The translations under genes were made by a program, and so were the position numbers. The notes under the pieces were generated by a model. The model was not told where the DNA came from, made no database searches, and saw only the letters and a program-made list of their open reading frames with translations. Shown piece by piece: positions 37,801-52,570 of a DNA stretch of 64,000 nucleotides (positions are counted from its first letter, which is position 1; each line of letters begins with the position of its first letter). This DNA comes from Mercurialis annua (Eukaryota > Streptophyta > Magnoliopsida > Malpighiales > Euphorbiaceae): contig NC_065570.1 in NCBI RefSeq assembly GCF_937616625.2, positions 19,430,046-19,494,045 on the forward strand, given 5' to 3'.

Positions 37801-40800
37801 TAAATCGCTAAAAAGGTGAAATGTTTGATTTATTCCGAAACGTTTGAAAACGTTTGGCTTGAATCGCAAAAAAGGTGAAACGTTTGGTTTTTTTCGTAAC
37901 TTTTGTAAACGTTCGGCTTAAATCGCTAAGAAGGTGAAATGTTTGGATTTGTTTTGTAACTTTTGTAAACATTTGGTTTAATTTCTAAAAAGGTGAAACA
38001 TTTGGATTTGTCTCGTAACGTTTGTAAACGTTTGGCTTAAATTGCTAAAAATGTGAAAGGTTTAGATTTGTTTCGTAACGTTTTAAACGATTGGTATAAA
38101 TTGCTAAAAAGGTGAAACGCTTGGTTTTGTTTCGTAACGTTTGTAAACGTTTGGATTAAATTGCTAAAAAGTTGAAACGCTTGGATTTGTTTCTGAACGT
38201 TTGTAAACGTTTGGCTTAAATCGCTAAAAAGGTGAAACGTTTGGATTTGTTTTGAAACGTTTGTAAACGTTTGGCTTAAATCGATAAAAAGGGGAAACGT
38301 TTGGTTTTGTTTCGCAACCTTTGTAAACATTTGGCTTAAATCTCTAAAAAAGTGAAACTGTTGGATTTGTTTTGTAAAATTTTAAGCGTTTGGATTTGTT
38401 TCGAAACGTTTGGATTTGTTTCGAAACGCTTGGATTTGTTTCTGAACGTTTGTAAACGTTTGGCTTAAATCGCTAAAAAGGTGAAACGTTTGGATTTGTT
38501 TTGAAACGTTTGTAAACGTTTGGCTTAAATCGATAAAAAGGGGAAACGTTTGGTTTTGTTTTGCAACCTTTGTAAACGTATGGCTTAAATCGCTAAAAAT
38601 GTGAAACGTTTGGATGTGTTTTATAACTTGTTAAACGTTTTGGCTTAAATCACTAAAAAGGTGAAACATTTGAATTTGTTTCGTAAAGTTTGTAAACGTT
38701 TGGCTTAAATTGCTAAAAAGGTGAAACACTTGGATTTGGTTCGTAACGTTTGTAACGTTTGGCTTAAATTGCTAAAAAGGTGAAACACTTGGTTTTGTTT
38801 CGTAACGTTTGTAAGGGTTTGGCTTAAATCGCTAAAAAGGTAAAACGTTTGGATTTATTTCGTAACGTTTTAAACGTTTGGCTTAAATATCTAAATTGGG
38901 ATAACGTTTGGATTTGTTTCGTAACGTTTGTAAACGTTTGGCTTAAATCGCTAAAAAGGTGAAACGTTTGGATTTGTTTCGCAACATTTGCATACGTTTG
39001 GCTTAAATCGCTAAAAAGGTGAAACGTTTGAAATTTCGTAACGTTTGTAAACATGTGGCTTAAATTGCTAAAAAGGTGAAACGCTTGTATTTGTTTCGTA
39101 ACATTTGTAAACGTTTGGCTTAAATTGCTTAAAAGGTGAAATGTTTGGAGTTGTTTCGCAACGTTTTAAACGTTTGTAAACGTTCGGCTTATATCGCTAA
39201 AAATATGAAACGTTTGTATTTATTTTGTAACGTTTGTAAACATTTGCCTTAAATCGCTAAAAAGATAAAACGTTTGGATTTGTTTTGTAACGTTTGTAAA
39301 AGTTTGGCTTAAATTGCTAAAAAGGTGACACGTTTGAATTTGTTTTGTAGCCTTTGTAAAAGTTTGGCTTAAATTGCTAAAAAGGTGAAACGTTTGGTTT
39401 TGTTTCACAACCTTTGTAAAGGTTTGGCTTAAATCGCTTAAAAGGTGAAACGTTTGGATTTGTTTCATAGCGTTTGTAAACGTTTGGCTTAAATTGCTAA
39501 AAAGGTGAACCACTTGGATTTGTTTCGTAACATTTGTAAACGTTTGGCTTAAATTGCTAAAAAGGTGAAACACTTGGTTTTGTTTCGTCACGCTTGTAAA
39601 GGTTTGACTTAAATCGTTAAAAAGGTGAAACGTTTGGATTTGTTTCGTAACGTTTGTAAACGTTTAGCTTAAATCGCTAAAATGGGGAAATGTTTGGATT
39701 TGTTTCGTAACGTTTGTAAACGTTTGGATTAAATCGCTAAAAAGGTTAAACGTTTGGATTTTTTTCGTAACGTTTGTATACGTTTGGCTTAAATTGCTAA
39801 AAAGGTGAAACATTTGAAATTTTGTACCGTTTGTAAACCTTTTGCTTAAATTTCTAAAAAGGTGAAACGCTTGGTTTTGTTTTGTAACGTTATTAAGGGT
39901 TTTGATTAAATCGCTAAAAATTTGAAACGTTTGGATGTGTTTCGTAACTTTTTATACGTTTGGTTTTGTTTCGTAACGTTTGTAAACGTTTGGCTTAAAT
40001 CGCTAAAAAGGTGAAACATTTGGATTTGTTTCGTAACGTTTGTAAACGTTTGGCTTAAATTGCTAAAGAGGTGAAACGCGTTGATTTGTTTCGTAACGTT
40101 TGTAAATGTTTGGCTTAAATTGCTAAAAAGGTGAAACGCTTGGTTTTGTTTCGTAACGTTTTTAAAGGTTTTGCTTAAATCGCTAAAAATGTGAAACGTT
40201 TGGATGTGTTTTGTAACTTGTTAAACGTTTTGGCTTAAATCGCTAAAAATGTGAAACATTTGGATTTGTTTCGTAACGTTTGACTTAAATTGCTAAAAAG
40301 GTGAAACACTTGGATTTGTTTCATAACGTTTGTAAACGTTTGGCTTAAATTGCTAAAAAGGTGAAACACTTGGTTTTGTTTCGTAACGTTTGTAAAGGTT
40401 TGGCTTAAATCGCTAAAAAGGTGAAACATTTGGATGTATTTCAAAACGTTTTAAACGTTTGGCTTAAATCGCTAAAATGGGGAAACGCTTGGATTTGTTT
40501 CGTAACGTTTGTAAATGTTTGGCTTAAATCGCTAAAAAGGTGAAACGTTTGAAATTGTTTCGTAACATTTGTATACGTTTGGCTTAAATCGCTAAAAAGG
40601 TGAAACGTTTGAAATTTCGTAACGTTTGTAAACTTTTGGCTTATATTGCTAAAAAGGTGAAACGCTTGTATTTGTTTCATAATGTTTGTAAACGTTTGGC
40701 TTAGATTGCCAAAAAGGTGAAACGCTTAGATTTGTTTCGTAACGTTTGGCATAAATTGCTAAAAAGGGGAAACGTTTGGATTTGTTTCGTAAAATTTTAA

Positions 40801-40849
40801 ACGTTTAGTTTTGTTTCGTAACATTTGAAAATGTTCGTCTTATATCGCT

Positions 40850-43800
40850 AAAAATATGAAACGTTTGTATTTATTTTGTAACGTTTGTAAACATTTGCCT
40901 AAAATCGATAAAAAGATAAAACGTTTAGATTTGTTTCGTAACGTTTGTAAAAGTTTGGCTTAAATTGCTAAAAAGGTGACACGTTTGGATTTGTTTTGTA
41001 GCCTTTGTAAAATTTTGACTTAAATCGCTAAAAAGTTGAAACGTTTGGATTTGTTTCGTAACGTTTGTAAACGTTTTGCTAAAATTGCTAAAAAGGTGAC
41101 AAGTTTGGATTTGTTTCGTAACCTTTGTAAACGTTTGGCATAAATCGCTAAAAAGGTGAAACGTTTGGATTTGTTTTGTAACGTTTGTCAACGTTTAGCT
41201 CAAATCACTAAAAAGGTTAAACGATTGGATATGTTTCGTAATATTTGTAAATGTTTGGCTTAAATTGGTAAAAAGTGGAAACATTTGGATTTGTTTTGTA
41301 ATGTTTGAAAACGTTTGGCTTGAATCGCAAAAAAGGTGAAACATTTGGTTTTGTTTCGTAACGTTTGTAAACCTTTGGCATAAATCGTTAAAAAGGTGAA
41401 ACGCTTGGATTTGTTTCGTAACGTTTGTAAACGTTTGACTTCAATCGCTAAAAAGGTGAAACATTTGGATTTGTCTTGTAAAGTTTGTAAACGTTTGGCT
41501 TAAATTGCTAAAAATGTGAAACGTTTATATTTATTTCGTAACGTTTTAAAAGTTTGGTTTCAATTGCTAAAAAGGTGAAACGCTTGGTTTTGTTTCGTAA
41601 CGTTTGTAAACGTTTGGCTTAAATTGCTAAAAATTTGAAACACTTGGATTTGTTTCGTAACGTTTGTAAACGTTTGGCGTAAATCGCTAAAAAGGTGAAA
41701 CGTTTGGATTTGATTCGTAATGTTTGTAAACGTTTGGCTTAAATCGATAAAAAAGGGAAACGTTTGGTTTTGTTTCGTAGCCTTTGTAAACGTTCGGCTT
41801 AAATTGCTAAAAAGGTGAAACTGTTGGATTTGTTTTGTATAATATTAAATGTTTGGATTTGTTTCGAAACGTTTGGATTTGTTTCGTACCGTTTGTAAAT
41901 GTTTGGCTTTAATCACTAAAATAGTGAAACGTTTGGATTTGTTTCGTAAAGTTTGTAAATGTTTGGCTTAAATGAATAAAAATGTGAAACGTTTAGATTT
42001 GTTTGGTAACGTTTACAAACGTTTGGTTTTGTTTCGTAACGTTTATAAACGTTTTGCTTAAATCGCTAAAATGGGGAAATGTTTGGTGTTTTTATGTAAC
42101 GTTGGTAAACGTTTAGTTTTATTTCGTAACGTTTTAAACATTTGGTTTTGTTTCGCAACGTTTGTAAACGTTTGGCTTAAACCGCTAAAAAGGTGAAATG
42201 TTTGGTTTTGTTTCATAACATTTGTAAATGTTTGGCTTAAATCGCTAAAAAGGTGAAACGTTTGGATTTGTTTCGTAACATTTTAAACGTTTGGTTTTGT
42301 TTCGTAACGTTTGAAAACGTTTGGTTTTGTTTCGTAACGTTTGAAAACGTTCGGCTTATATCGCTAAAAATATGAAACGTTTGTATTTATTTTGTAAAGT
42401 TTGCAAACATTTGCCTTAAATCGCTAAAAAGATAAAACGTTTGGATTTATTTCGTAACGTCTGTAAAAGATTGGCTTAAATTGCAAAAAAGGTGACACGT
42501 TTGGATTTGTTTTGTAGCCTTTGTAAAATTTTGGCTTAAATCGCTAAAAAGGTGAAACGTTTGGTTTTGTTACATAACCTTTGTAAAGGTTTGGCTTAAA
42601 TCGCTAAAAAGGTGAAACGTTTGGATTTGTTTCGTAACGTTTGTAAACGTTTTTCTAAAATTGCTAAAAAGGTGACACGTTTGGATTTGTTTCGTAACCT
42701 TTGTAAACGTTTGGCATAAATCGCTAAAAAGGTGAAACGTTTGGATTTGTTTTGTAACGTTTGTCAACGTTTGGCTTAAATCACTAAAAAGGTTAAACGT
42801 TTGGATATGTTTCGTAATATTTGTAAATGTTTGGCTTAAATCGGTAAAAAGTGGAAACATCTGGATTTGCTTTGTAATGTTTGAAAATGTTTGGCTTGAA
42901 TCGCAAAAAAGGTGAAACATTTGGTTTTGTTTCGTAACGTTTGTAAACGTTTGGCATAAATCGCTAAAAAGGTGAAACGCTTGGATTTGTTTCGTAACGT
43001 TTGTAAACGTTTGACTTCAATCGCTAAAAAGGTGAAACATTTGGATTTGTCTCGTAACGTTTGTAAACGTTTGGCTTAAATTGCTAAAAATGGGAAACGT
43101 TTATATTTGTTTCGTAACGTTTTAAAAGTTTGGTTTAAATTGCTAAAAAGGTGAAACGCTTGGTTTTGTTTCGTAACGTTTGTAAACGTTTGGCTTAAAT
43201 TGCTAAAAATTTGAAACGCTTGGATTTGTTTTGTAATGTTTGTAAACGTTGGGCTTAAATCGCTAAAAAGGTGAAACGTTTGGTTTGTTTCGTAACGTTT
43301 GTAAACGTTTGGCTTAAATCGATAAAAAGGGGAAACGTTTGGTTTTGTTTCGTAGCCTTTGTAAACGTTTGGCTTAAATCGCTAAAAAGGTGAAACTGTT
43401 GGATTTGTTTTGTAAAATTTTAAATGTTTGGATTTGTTTCGAAACGTTTGGATTTGTTTCGTACCGTTTGTAAATGTTTCGCTTTAATCACTAAAATAGT
43501 GAAACGTTTGGATTTGTTTCGTAAAGTTTGTAAATGTTTGGCTTAAATGAATAAAAATGTGAAACGTTTAGATTTGTTTGGTAACGTTTACAAACGTTTG
43601 GTTTTGTTTCGTAACGTTTATAAACGTTTTGCTTAAATTGTTAAAATGGGGAAACGTTTGGTGTTGTTATGTAACGTTTGTATACGTTTAGATTTGTTTC
43701 GTAACGTTTTAAACATTTGGTTTTGTTTCGTAACGTATGTAAACGTTTGGCTTAAATCGCTAAAAAGGTGAAATGTTTGGTTTTGTTTCATAACATTTGT

Positions 43801-43920
43801 AAATGTTTGGCTTAAATCTCTAAAAAGGTGAAACAATTGGATTTTTTTCGTAACGTTTGTAAACGTATGGCTTAAATCGCTAAAAAGGTGAAACGTTTGA
43901 TTTTGTTTCGCAATGTTTAT
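40850..43920 (-). repeat. Higher-order repeat of ~1.57 kb in array C (two copies)
   Basis: Landmarks repeat at an offset of about 1.57 kb: the CGAATCGCAAAAAAGGTG variant at about 41323 and 42899, and GATTTGTTTCGTACCGTTTG at about 41875 and 43447. The edges are less certain than the offset, because indels alter it (about 1508 bp near the left edge). Confidence 0.65.
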
Positions 43921-44429
43921 TAACGTTTGGCATAAATTCCTAAAATGGTGAAACGTTTGGATTTGTTTCGTAGGGTTTGTAAACGTTTGGCATAAATTGC
44001 TAAAAAGGTGAAACACTTAGATTTGTTTCATATCGTTTGTAAACGTTTGGCTTAAATTGCTAAATAGGTGAAACACTTGGTTTTGTTTCATAACGTTTGT
44101 AAGGGTTTGGCTTAAATCGCTAAAAAGGTGAAAATTTTGGATTTGTTTCGTAATGTTTTAAACGTTTGGCTTAAAGCGCTATAATGGGGAAACATTTGGA
44201 TTTGTTTCGTAACGTTTGTAAACATTTGGCTTAAATCGCTAAAATGGGGAAACGTTTGGATTTTTTTCATAACGTTTGTAAACGTTTGGCTTAAATCACT
44301 AAAAAGGTTAAACATTTGGATTTGTTTCATAACGTTTGTATACGTTTGGCTTAAATGGCTAAAAAGGTGAAACGTTTGAAATTTCGTAACGTTTGTAAAC
44401 GTTTTACTTAAAATTCTAAAAATGTGAAA

Positions 44430-47166
44430 CGCTTGGTTTTTTTTCGTAACGTTTTTAAGGGTTTTGAATAAATCGCAAAAAATGTGAAACGTTTGGATGT
44501 GTTTCGTAACTTTTTAAACGTTTGGTTTTGTTTCGTAACGTTTGGTTTGGCTTAAATCGCTAAAAAGGTGAAACATTTGGATTTATTTTGTAACGTTTCT
44601 AAATGTTTGGCTTAAATTGCTAAAAAGGTGAAACACTTGGATTTGTTTCGTAACGTTTGTAAACGTTTGGCTTAAATCACTAAAAAGGTGAAACGTTAGG
44701 ATTTGTTTCGTAACGTTTGTAAACATTTTGCTAGAATTGCTAAAAAGGTGACACGTTTGGATTTGTTTCGTAACCTTTGTAAAAGTTTGGCTTAAATCGC
44801 TAAAAAGGTGAATCGTTTGGTTTTGTTTCATTACCTTTGTAAAGGTTTGGCATAAATCACTAAAAAGGTGAAACATTTGGATTTTTTTCGTAACGTTTGT
44901 AAACGTTTGGCTTAAATTGCTAAAAAGGTGAAACACTTGGATTTGTTTCGTAACCTTTGTAAACGTTTGGCTTAAATTGCTAAAAAGGTGAAACGTTTGG
45001 ATTTGTTTCGTAACGTTTGTAAAGGTTTGGCTTAAATCGCAAAAAATGTGAAACGTTTTGGATTTATTTCGTAACGTTTTAAAAGTTTGGCTTAAATCGC
45101 TAAAATGGGTAAACGTTTGGATTTGTTTCGTAACGTTTGTAAACGTTTGGCTTAAATCGCTAATAAGGTGAAACGTTTGGATTTGTTTCGTAACATTTGT
45201 ATACGTTTGGCTTAAATCGCAAAAAAGGTGTAACGTTTGAAATTTTGTAACGTTTGTAAACGTTTGGCTTAAATTGCTTAAAAGGTGAAACGCTTGAATT
45301 TGTTTCATAAAGTTTGTAAACGTTTGGCTTAGATTGCTAAAAAGGTGAAACTCTTGGATTTGTTTCGTAACGTTTGTAAACGTTTGGCTTAATTTGCTAA
45401 AAATGTGAAATGTTTGGATTTGTTTTGTAACGTTTTAAACGTTTGGTTTTGTTTCGTAACGTTTGTTAACGTTCGGCTTATATCGCTAAAAATATGAAAC
45501 TTTTGTATTTATTTCGTAACGTTTGTAAACATTTGCCTTAAATCGCTAAAAAGATAAAACGTTTGGATTTGTTTCGTAACGTATGTAAAAGTTTGGCTTA
45601 AATTGCTAAAAAGGTGACATGTTTGAATTTGTTTTGTAACCTTTGTAAAAGTTTGGCTTAAATCGCTAAAAAGGTGAAACGTTTGGTTTTCTTTCATAAC
45701 CTTTGTAAAGGTTTGGCTTAAATCTCTAAAAAGGCGACACTTTTGGATTTGTTTCGTAACCTTTGCAAACGTTTGGCTAAAATCACTAAAAAGGTGAAAC
45801 GTTTGGATTTGTTTTGTAACGTTTATAAATGTTTGGCTTAAATCGCTAAAAAGGTGAAACATTTGGATTTGCTTCTTAACGTTTGTAAAAGTTTGGCTTA
45901 AATCGCTAAAAAGGTGAAACGTTTGGATTTGTTCCGTAACGTTTGAAAACGTTGGGCTTAAATCGCAAAAAAGGTGAAACTTTGGTTTTGTTTCGTAACG
46001 TTTGTAAATGTTCTGCTTAAATCGCTAAAAATGTGAAACGTTTGTAAACATTTAGTTTAATTTCTAAAAAGGTGAAACATTTGGATTTGTCTCGTAACGT
46101 TTGTAAATGTTTGGCTTAAATTGCTAAAAATGTGAAACGTTTAGATTTGTTTCGTAACGTTTTAAACGTTTGGTTTAAATTGCTAGAAAGGTAAAACGCA
46201 TCGATTTGTTTCGTAACGTTTGTAAACGTTTGGCTTAAATTGCTAAAGATTTGAAATGCTTGGATTTGTTTCGTAACGTTTGTAAACGTTTGGCTTAAAT
46301 CGCTAAAAAGGTGAAACATTTGGTTTTATTTCGTAACATTTTAAACTTTTTATTTGTTTCGAAACGTTTGGATTTGTTTCGTACCATTTGTAAATGTTTG
46401 GCTTCAATCACTAAAATAGTGAAACGTTTCGATTTGTTTCGTAATGTTTGTAAATGTTTGGCTTAAATCACTAAAAATTTAAAACGTTTAGATTTGTTTG
46501 GTAACGTTTACAAACTTTTGGTTTTGTTTCGTAACGTTTATAAACGTTTGTCTTAAATCGCTAAAATGGGGAAACGTTTGGTGTTGTTTTGTAGCGTTTG
46601 TAAATGTATGGATTTGTTTCGTAAGGTTTTAAACGTTTGTTTTTTTTTGTAACGTTTGTAAACGTTTGGCTTAAATCGCTAAAAAGGTGAAATGTTTGGT
46701 TTTGTTTCGTAACGTTTGTAAATATTTGGCTTAAATCGCTTAATAGGTGAAATGTTTGGATTTGTTTCGTAACGTTTGTAAACGTTTGGCTTAAATCGCT
46801 AAAAAGGTGAAACAATTGGATTTGTTTCGTAACGTTTTCAAATGTATGGCTTAAATCGCTAAAAAGGTGAAAAGTTATGTTTTGTTTCGTAACGTTTGTA
46901 AACGTTTAGCTTAAATCCTTAAAAAGGTGAGACGTTTGGTTTTGTAACGTTTCTAAACGTTGGGATTTTTTCCGTAACGTTTTAAACGTTTGGTTTTGTT
47001 TCGTAATATTTGTAAAGGTTTGGCTTAAATCGCTAATAAAGTGAAACGTTTGGTTTTACTTCGTAACGTTTGTAAACGTTTGGCTTAAATCGCTAAAAAG
47101 GTGAAACGTTTGGTTTTGTTCGTAACCTTTGTAAACGCTTCGATTTGTTTCGTAACATTTTAAATG
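44430..47166 (-). repeat. 2.74-kb higher-order repeat, copy 1 in array C
   Basis: First of three consecutive blocks of about 46 monomers. It starts at a TTCGTAACGTTTTTAAGGG variant and matches the next block at an offset of 2736-2737 bp, with very few differences by eye. Confidence 0.85.
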
Positions 47167-49903
47167 TTTGGTTTTTTTTTCGTAACGTTTTTAAGGGTTT
47201 TGAATAAATCGCTAAAAATGTGAAACGTTTGGATATGTTTCGTAACTTTTTAAACATTTGGTTTTGTTTCGTAACGTTTGGTTTGGCTTAAATCGCTAAA
47301 AAGGTGAAACATTTGGATTTATTTTGTAACGTTTCTAAATGTTTGGCTTAAATTGCTAAAAAGGTGAAACACTTGGATTTGTTTCGTAACGTTTGTAAAC
47401 GTTTGACTTAAATCACTAAAAAGGTGAAACGTTAGGATTTGTTTCGTAACGTTTGTAAACATTTTGCTAAAATTGCTAAAAAGGTGACACGTTTGGATTT
47501 GTTTCGTAACCTTTGTAAAAGTTTGGCTTAAATCGCTAAAAAGGTGAATCGTTTGGTTTTGTTTCATTACCTTTGTAAAGGTTTGGCTTAAATCACTAAA
47601 AAGGTGAAACATTTGGATTTTTTTTCGTAACGTTTGTAAACGTTTGGCTTAAATTGCTAAAAAGGTGAAACACTTGGATTTGTTTCGTAACCTTTGTAAA
47701 CGTTTGGCTTAAATTGCTAAAAAGGTGAAACGTTTGGATTTGTTTCGTAACGTTTGTAAAGGTTTGGCTTAAATCGCTAAAAATGTGAAACGTTTTGGAT
47801 TTATTTCGTAACGTTTTAAAAGTTTGGCTTAAATCGCTAAAATGGGTAAACGTTTGGATTTGTTTCGTAACGTTTGTAAACGTTTGGCTTAAATCGTTAA
47901 TAAGGTGAAACGTTTGGATTTGTTTCGTAACATTTGTATACGTTTGGCTTAAATCGCAAAAAAGGTGTAACGTTTGAAATTTTGTAACGTTTGTAAACGT
48001 TTGGCTTAAATTGCTTAAAAGGTGAAACGCTTGGATTTGTTTCATAAAGTTTGTAAACGTTTGGCTTAGATTGCTAAAAAGGTGAAACGCTTGGATTTGT
48101 TTCGTAACGTTTGTAAACGTTTGGCTTAATTTGCTAAAAATGTGAAATGTTTGGATTTGTTTTGTAACGTTTTAAACGTTTGGTTTTGTTTCGTAACGTT
48201 TGTTAACGTTCGGCTTATATCGCTAAAAATATGAAACTTTTGTATTTATTTCGTAACGTTTGTAAACATTTGCCTTAAATCGCTAAAAAGATAAAACGTT
48301 TGGATTTGTTTCGTAACGTTTGTAAAAGTTTGGCTTAAATTGCCAAAAAGGTGACACGTTTGGATTTGCTTTGTAACCTTAGTAAACGTTTGGCTTAAAT
48401 CGCTAAAAAGGTGAAACGTTTGGTTTTCTTTCATAACCTTTGTAAAGGTTTGGCTTAAATCGCTAAAAAGGCGACACGTTTGGATTTGTTTCGTAACCTT
48501 TGCAAACGTTTGGCTAAAATCACTAAAAAGGTAAAACGTTTGGATTTGTTTTGTAACGTTTATAAACGTTTGGCTTAAATCGCTAAAAAGGTAAAACTTT
48601 TGGATTTGCTTCTTAACGTTTGTAAACATTTGGCTTAAATCGCTAAAAAGGTGAAACGTTTGGATTTGTTCCGTAACGTTTGAAAACGTTGGGCTTAAAT
48701 CGCAAAAAAGGTGAAACTTTGGTTTTGTTTCGTAACGTTTGTAAATGTTCTGCTTAAATCGCTAAAAATGTGAAACGTTTGTAAACATTTGGTTTAATTT
48801 CTAAAAAGGTGAAACATTTGGATTTGTCTCGTAAAGTTTGTAAATGTTTGGCTTAAATTGCTAAAAATGTGAAACGTTTAGATTTGTTTCGTAACGTTTT
48901 AAACGTTTGGTTTAAATTGCTAGAAAGGTAAAACGCATCGATTTGTTTCGTAACGTTTGTAAACGTTTGGCTTAAATTGCTAAAGATTTGAAATGCTTGG
49001 ATTTGTTTCGTAACGTTTGTAAACGTTTGGCTTAAATCGCTAAAAAGGTGAAACATTTGGTTTTATTTCGTAACATTTTAAACTTTTTATTTGTTTCGAA
49101 ACGTTTGGATTTGTTTCGTACCATTTGTAAATGTTTGGCTTCAATCACTAAAATAGTGAAACGTTTAGATTTGTTTCGTAATGTTTGTAAATGTTTGGCT
49201 TAAATCACTAAAATTTAAAACGTTTAGATTTGTTTGGTAACGTTTACAAACTTTTGGTTTTGTTTCGTAACGTTTATAAACGTTTGTCTTAAATCGCTAA
49301 AATGGGGAAACGTTTGGTGTTGTTTTGTAGCGTTTGTAAATGTATGGATTTGTTTCGTAAGGTTTTAAACGTTTGTTGTTTTTCGTAACGTTTGTAAACG
49401 TTTGGCTTAAATCGCTAAAAAGGTGAAATGTTTGGTTTTGTTTCGTAACGTTTGTAAATATTTGGCTTAAATCGCTTAATAGGTGAAATGTTTGGATTTG
49501 TTTCGTAACGTTTGTAAACGTTTGGCTTAAATCGCTAAAAAGGTGAAACAATTGGATTTGTTTCGTAACGTTTTCAAATGTATGGCTTAAATCGCTAAAA
49601 AGGTGAAAAGTTATGTTTTGTTTCGTAACGTTTGTAAACGTTTAGCTTAAATCCTTAAAAAGGTGAGACGTTTGGTTTTGTAACGTTTCTAAACGTTGGG
49701 ATTTTTTCCGTAACGTTTTAAACGTTTGGTTTTGTTTCGTAATATTTGTAAAGGTTTGGCTTAAATCGCTAATAAAGTGAAACGTTTGGTTTTACTTCGT
49801 AACGTTTGTAAACGTTTGGCTTAAATCGCTAAAAAGGTGAAACGTTTGGTTTTGTTCGTAACCTTTGTAAACGCTTCGATTTGTTTCGTAACATTTTAAA
49901 TGT
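47167..49903 (-). repeat. 2.74-kb higher-order repeat, copy 2 in array C
   Basis: Matches copy 1 (offset ~2737) and copy 3 (offset ~2736) through many private variants, such as a monomer with AACGCATCGATTTG and one with TTTGTTCGTAACC. Confidence 0.87.
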
Positions 49904-52570
49904 TTGGTTTTTTTTTCGTAACGTTTTTAAGGGTTTTGAATAAATCGCTAAAAATGTGAAACGTTTGGATGTGTTTCGTAACTTTTTAAACGTTTGGTTT
50001 TGTTTCGTAACGTTTGGTTTGGCTTAAATCGCTAAAAAGGTGAAACATTTGGATTTATTTTGTAACGTTTCTAAATGTTTGGCTTAAATTGCTAAAAAGG
50101 TTAAACACTTGGATTTGTTTCGTAACGTTTGTAAACGTTTGACTTAAATCACTAAAAAGGTGAAACGTTAGGATTTGTTTCGTAACGTTTGTAAACATTT
50201 TGCTAAAATTGCTAAAAAGGTGACACGTTTGGATTTGTTTCGTAACCTTTGTAAAAGTTTGGCTTAAATCGCTAAAAAGGTGAATCGTTTGGTTTTGTTT
50301 CATAACCTTTGTAAAGGTTTGGCTTAAATCACTAAAAAGGTGAAACATTTGGATTTTTTTTCGTAACGTTTGTAAACGTTTGGCTTAAATTGCTAAAAAG
50401 GTGAAACACTTGGATTTGTTTCGTAACCTTTGTAAACGTTTGGCTTAAATTGCTAAAAAGGTGAAACGTTTGGATTTGTTTCGTAACGTTTGTAAAGGTT
50501 TGGCTTAAATCGCTAAAAATGTGAAACGTTTTGGATTTATTTCGTAACGTTTTAAAAGTTTGGCTTAAATCGCTAAAATGGGTAAACGTTTGGATTTGTT
50601 TCGTAACGTTTGTAAACGTTTGGCTTAAATCGCTAATAAGGTGAAACGTTTGGATTTGTTTCGTAACATTTGTATACGTTTGGCTTAAATCGCAAAAAAG
50701 GTGTAACGTTTGAAATTTTGTAACGTTTGTAAACGTTTGGCTTAAATTGCTTAAAAGGTGAAACGCTTGGATTTGTTTCATAAAGTTTGTAAACGTTTGG
50801 CTTAGATTGCTAAAAAGGTGAAACGCTTGGATTTGTTTCGTAACGTTTGTAAACGTTTGGCTTAATTTGCTAAAAATGTGAAATGTTTGGATTTGTTTTG
50901 TAACGTTTTAAACGTTTGGTTTTGTTTCGTAACGTTTGTTAACGTTCGGCTTATATCGCTAAAAATATGAAACTTTTGTATTTATTTCGTAACGTTTGTA
51001 AACATTTGCCTTAAATCGCTAAAAAGATAAAACGTTTGGATTTGTTTCGTAACGTTTGTAAAAGTTTGGCTTAAATTGCCAAAAAGGTGACACGTTTGGA
51101 TTTGCTTTGTAACCTTAGTAAACGTTTGGCTTAAATCGCTAAAAAGGTGAAACGTTTGGTTTTCTTTCATAACCTTTGTAAACGTTTGGCTTAAATCGCT
51201 AAAAAGGCGACACGTTTGGATTTGTTTCGTAACCTTTGCAAACGTTTGGCTAAAATCACTAAAAAGGTGAAACGTTTGGATTTGTTTTGTAACGTTTATA
51301 AACGTTTGGCTTATATCGCTAAAAAGGTAAAACTTTTGGATTTGCTTCTTAACGTTTGTAAACATTTGAGCTTAAATCGCAAAAAAGGTGAAACTTTGGT
51401 TTTGTTTCGTAACGTTTGTAAATGTTCTGCTTAAATCGCTAAAAATGTGAAACGTTTGTAAACATTTGGTTTAATTTCTAAAAAGGTGAAACATTTGGAT
51501 TTGTCTCGTAACGTTTGTAAATGTTTGGCTTAAATTGCTAAAAATGTGAAACGTTTAGATTTGTTTCGTAACCTTTTAAACGTTTGGCTTAAATTGCTAG
51601 AAAGGTAAAACGCATCGATTTGTTTCGTAACGTTTGTAAACGTTTGGCTTAAATTGCTAAAAATTTGAAATGCTTGGATTTGTTTCGTAACGTTTGTAAA
51701 CGTTTGGCTTAAATCGCTAAAAAGGTGAAACATTTGGTTTTATTTCGTAACATTTTAAACTTTTTATTTGTTTCGAAACGTTTGGATTTGTTTCGTACCA
51801 TTTGTAAATGTTTGGCTTCAATCACTAAAATAGTGAAATGTTTAGATTTGTTTCGTAATGTTTGTAAATGTTTGGCTTAAATCACTAAAAATTTAAAACG
51901 TTTAGATTTGTTTGGTAACGTTTACAAACGTTTGGTTTTGTTTCGTAACGTTTATAAATGTTTGTCTTAAATCGCTAAAATGGGGAAACGTTTGGTGTTG
52001 TTTTGTAGCGTTTGTAAATGTTTGGATTTGTTTCGTAAGGTTTTAAACGTTTGTTTTGTTTCGTAACGTTTGTAAACGTTTGGCTTAAATCGCTAAAAAG
52101 GTGAAATGTTTGGTTTTGTTTCGTAACGTTTGTAAATATTTGGCTTAAATCGATTAAAAGGTGAAATGTTTGGATTTGTTTCGTAACGTTTGTAAACGTT
52201 TGGCTTAAATCGCTAAAAAGGTGAAACAATTGGATTTGTTTCGTAACGTTTTTAAATGTATGGCTTAAATCGTTAAAAAGGTGAAAAGTTATGTTTTGTT
52301 TCGTAACGTTTGTAAACGTTTAGCTTAAATCCTTAAAAAGGTGAGACGTTTGGTTTTGTAACGTTTCTAAACATTGGGATTTTTTTCATAACGTTTTAAA
52401 CGTTTGGTTTTGTTTCGTAATATTAGTAAAGGTTTGGCTTAAATCGCTAATAAAGTGATACGTTTGGTTTTGCTTCGTAACGTTTGTAAACGTTTGGCTT
52501 AAATCGCTAAAAAGGTGAAACGTTTGGTTTTGTTCGTAACCTTTGTAAACGCTTCGATTTGTTTCGTAAC
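49904..52570 (-). repeat. 2.74-kb higher-order repeat, copy 3 in array C, one monomer short
   Basis: Matches copy 2 until about 51367, where roughly 59 bp (one monomer) is missing; beyond that the offset drops to about 2678. Similarity ends near 52570, where a differently arranged block begins. Confidence 0.85.

Noticed and set aside
44583..45308. A 241-codon minus-strand frame (and dozens like it) encoding a 20-residue repeat.
   Set aside because: The 60-bp period keeps a frame open by arithmetic. Frames break at random indels, also occur on the opposite strand, and have no promoter or start context. This is satellite DNA, not a repeat-protein gene.
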